Part shown: positions 5,901 through 6,439 of the stretch, piece after piece | Numbering within the stretch: the stretch's first letter is position 1 | How the letters are laid out: every line of letters starts with the position of its first letter | NCBI GenBank assembly: GCA_024280135.1 | Contig: JAJRQS010000113.1 | Coordinates: forward strand, 1-6,439 | DNA: 6,439 bases | Source of the DNA: Bacteroidota bacterium | GTDB taxonomy: Bacteria > Bacteroidota > Bacteroidia > Chitinophagales > Saprospiraceae | Direction: 5' to 3' | Notes under the pieces: model-generated | What the model was told of the DNA's origin: nothing | Seen by the model: the letters and a program-made list of their open reading frames with translations, nothing else | Database searches by the model: none | Made by a program: the position numbers and the translations under genes

Positions 5901-6439
5901 ATGAACCAGATAATCAAAAGAACAATCCTTTTTTCGTTTCTGTTCCTTTCCTTTCTACAAATTTCTTTTGCGCAAGGCACCAACGAAGATTACTTACGCT
6001 ATATTGAACGATTTAAAGAAACGGCGATTTCAGAAATGAACCGTACAGGCATCCCTGCCTCTATCAAGCTTGCGCAAAGCTTGTTAGAATCCAATGCAGG
6101 AAAAAGCACATTAGCGCGAAAAGCCAAAAACCATTTTGGCATCAAATGTGGCCCCAAATGGAGAGGCAAAAAATTTCACTTTGAAGATGATGACTATGAT
6201 GACTATGGCAATAAGGTAAAATCCTGTTTTAGAGTCTATAAAAATCCCTCTTCTTCTTTTATTGCCCACTCTGAATTCTTAAGAGATCCACGCAAGTCAT
6301 ATCGTTATGGCCCACTCTTTACTTTAGATCCTACCGACTATCAAGCATGGGCATTTGGACTGAAAGAATCAGGCTACGCAACGGATCCACGCTATCCCCA
6401 AAAACTCATCAAGTTAATTGAGGACTATAATCTAGCGCA
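5901..6439 (+). CDS. Secreted GH73 (FlgJ-like) endo-beta-N-acetylglucosaminidase, 3'-partial
   Basis: The frame is open from here to the window end (179 complete codons). The N-terminus MNQIIKRTILFSFLFLSFLQ followed by ISFAQG is a classic signal peptide, with likely cleavage after Ala24. The mature region matches the glucosaminidase family that cuts the N-acetylglucosaminyl side of peptidoglycan glycan strands: GIPASIKLAQSLLESNAGKS at 50-69 with the probable catalytic Glu63, then LARKAKNHFGIKC (71-83), SCFRVYKNPSSSFIAHSEFL (108-127), and WAFGLKESGYATDPRYPQKL (150-169), which is followed by IKLIEDYNL. The catalytic domain appears complete. Relatives in Bacteroidota often carry C-terminal LysM repeats, which would lie beyond the window. 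An in-frame ATG at 5874 would add nine residues; 5901 is preferred because it puts the signal peptide at the N-terminus and lies after the possible promoter. It is divergent from smpB. Enzyme family firm; cellular role (growth, division, lysis) unknown. Confidence 0.9.
   Translation, partial: MNQIIKRTILFSFLFLSFLQISFAQGTNEDYLRYIERFKETAISEMNRTGIPASIKLAQSLLESNAGKSTLARKAKNHFGIKCGPKWRGKKFHFEDDDYDDYGNKVKSCFRVYKNPSSSFIAHSEFLRDPRKSYRYGPLFTLDPTDYQAWAFGLKESGYATDPRYPQKLIKLIEDYNLA

Overview
The window looks like Bacteroidota chromosome. Promoter-like sites follow the TAnnTTTG type of -7 element, start codons lack convincing Shine-Dalgarno sequences, the base composition is AT-rich, and the first gene joins a carboxypeptidase-regulatory-like beta-sandwich to a C-terminal SPOR-like domain, a combination common in this phylum. 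A more precise placement (for example Saprospiria) is only a guess. No mobile element, CRISPR array, tRNA or rRNA gene is visible.

Layout. (1) Positions 1-714 hold the 3' end of a plus-strand gene for an envelope protein whose true start lies before the window. (2) Positions 715-840 are an AT-rich intergenic region with a weak hairpin plus T-run, a TATATTTG promoter-like element and then a strong intrinsic terminator. (3) Positions 841-5234 are a tight three-gene operon for a peptide/nickel-type (DppABC/OppABC-like) ABC importer: a lipoprotein substrate-binding protein, a DppB-type permease (1-nt gap) and a DppC-type permease (8-nt overlap). The two ATPase genes are not in the window. (4) smpB lies convergent on the minus strand at 5277-5747. 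(5) A 153-nt divergent region separates smpB from a plus-strand secreted GH73 (FlgJ-like) glucosaminidase gene that starts near 5901 and runs off the end of the window.

How the genes fit together. The binding protein should capture an oligopeptide-like solute in the periplasm and pass it to the permease heterodimer, powered by ATPases encoded elsewhere. smpB (trans-translation ribosome rescue) and the glucosaminidase (peptidoglycan remodelling) are separate transcription units, and nothing in the sequence ties them functionally to the transporter.

What stands out is the transporter. Both permeases are longer than usual. The B subunit has an extra stretch of about 130 residues in its first periplasmic loop. 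The C subunit has an extra stretch of about 80 residues that appears to add two membrane segments, and it also lacks the conserved glycine of the EAA loop that contacts the ATPase. No clearly new biological system is visible; these are lineage-type variations on known families.
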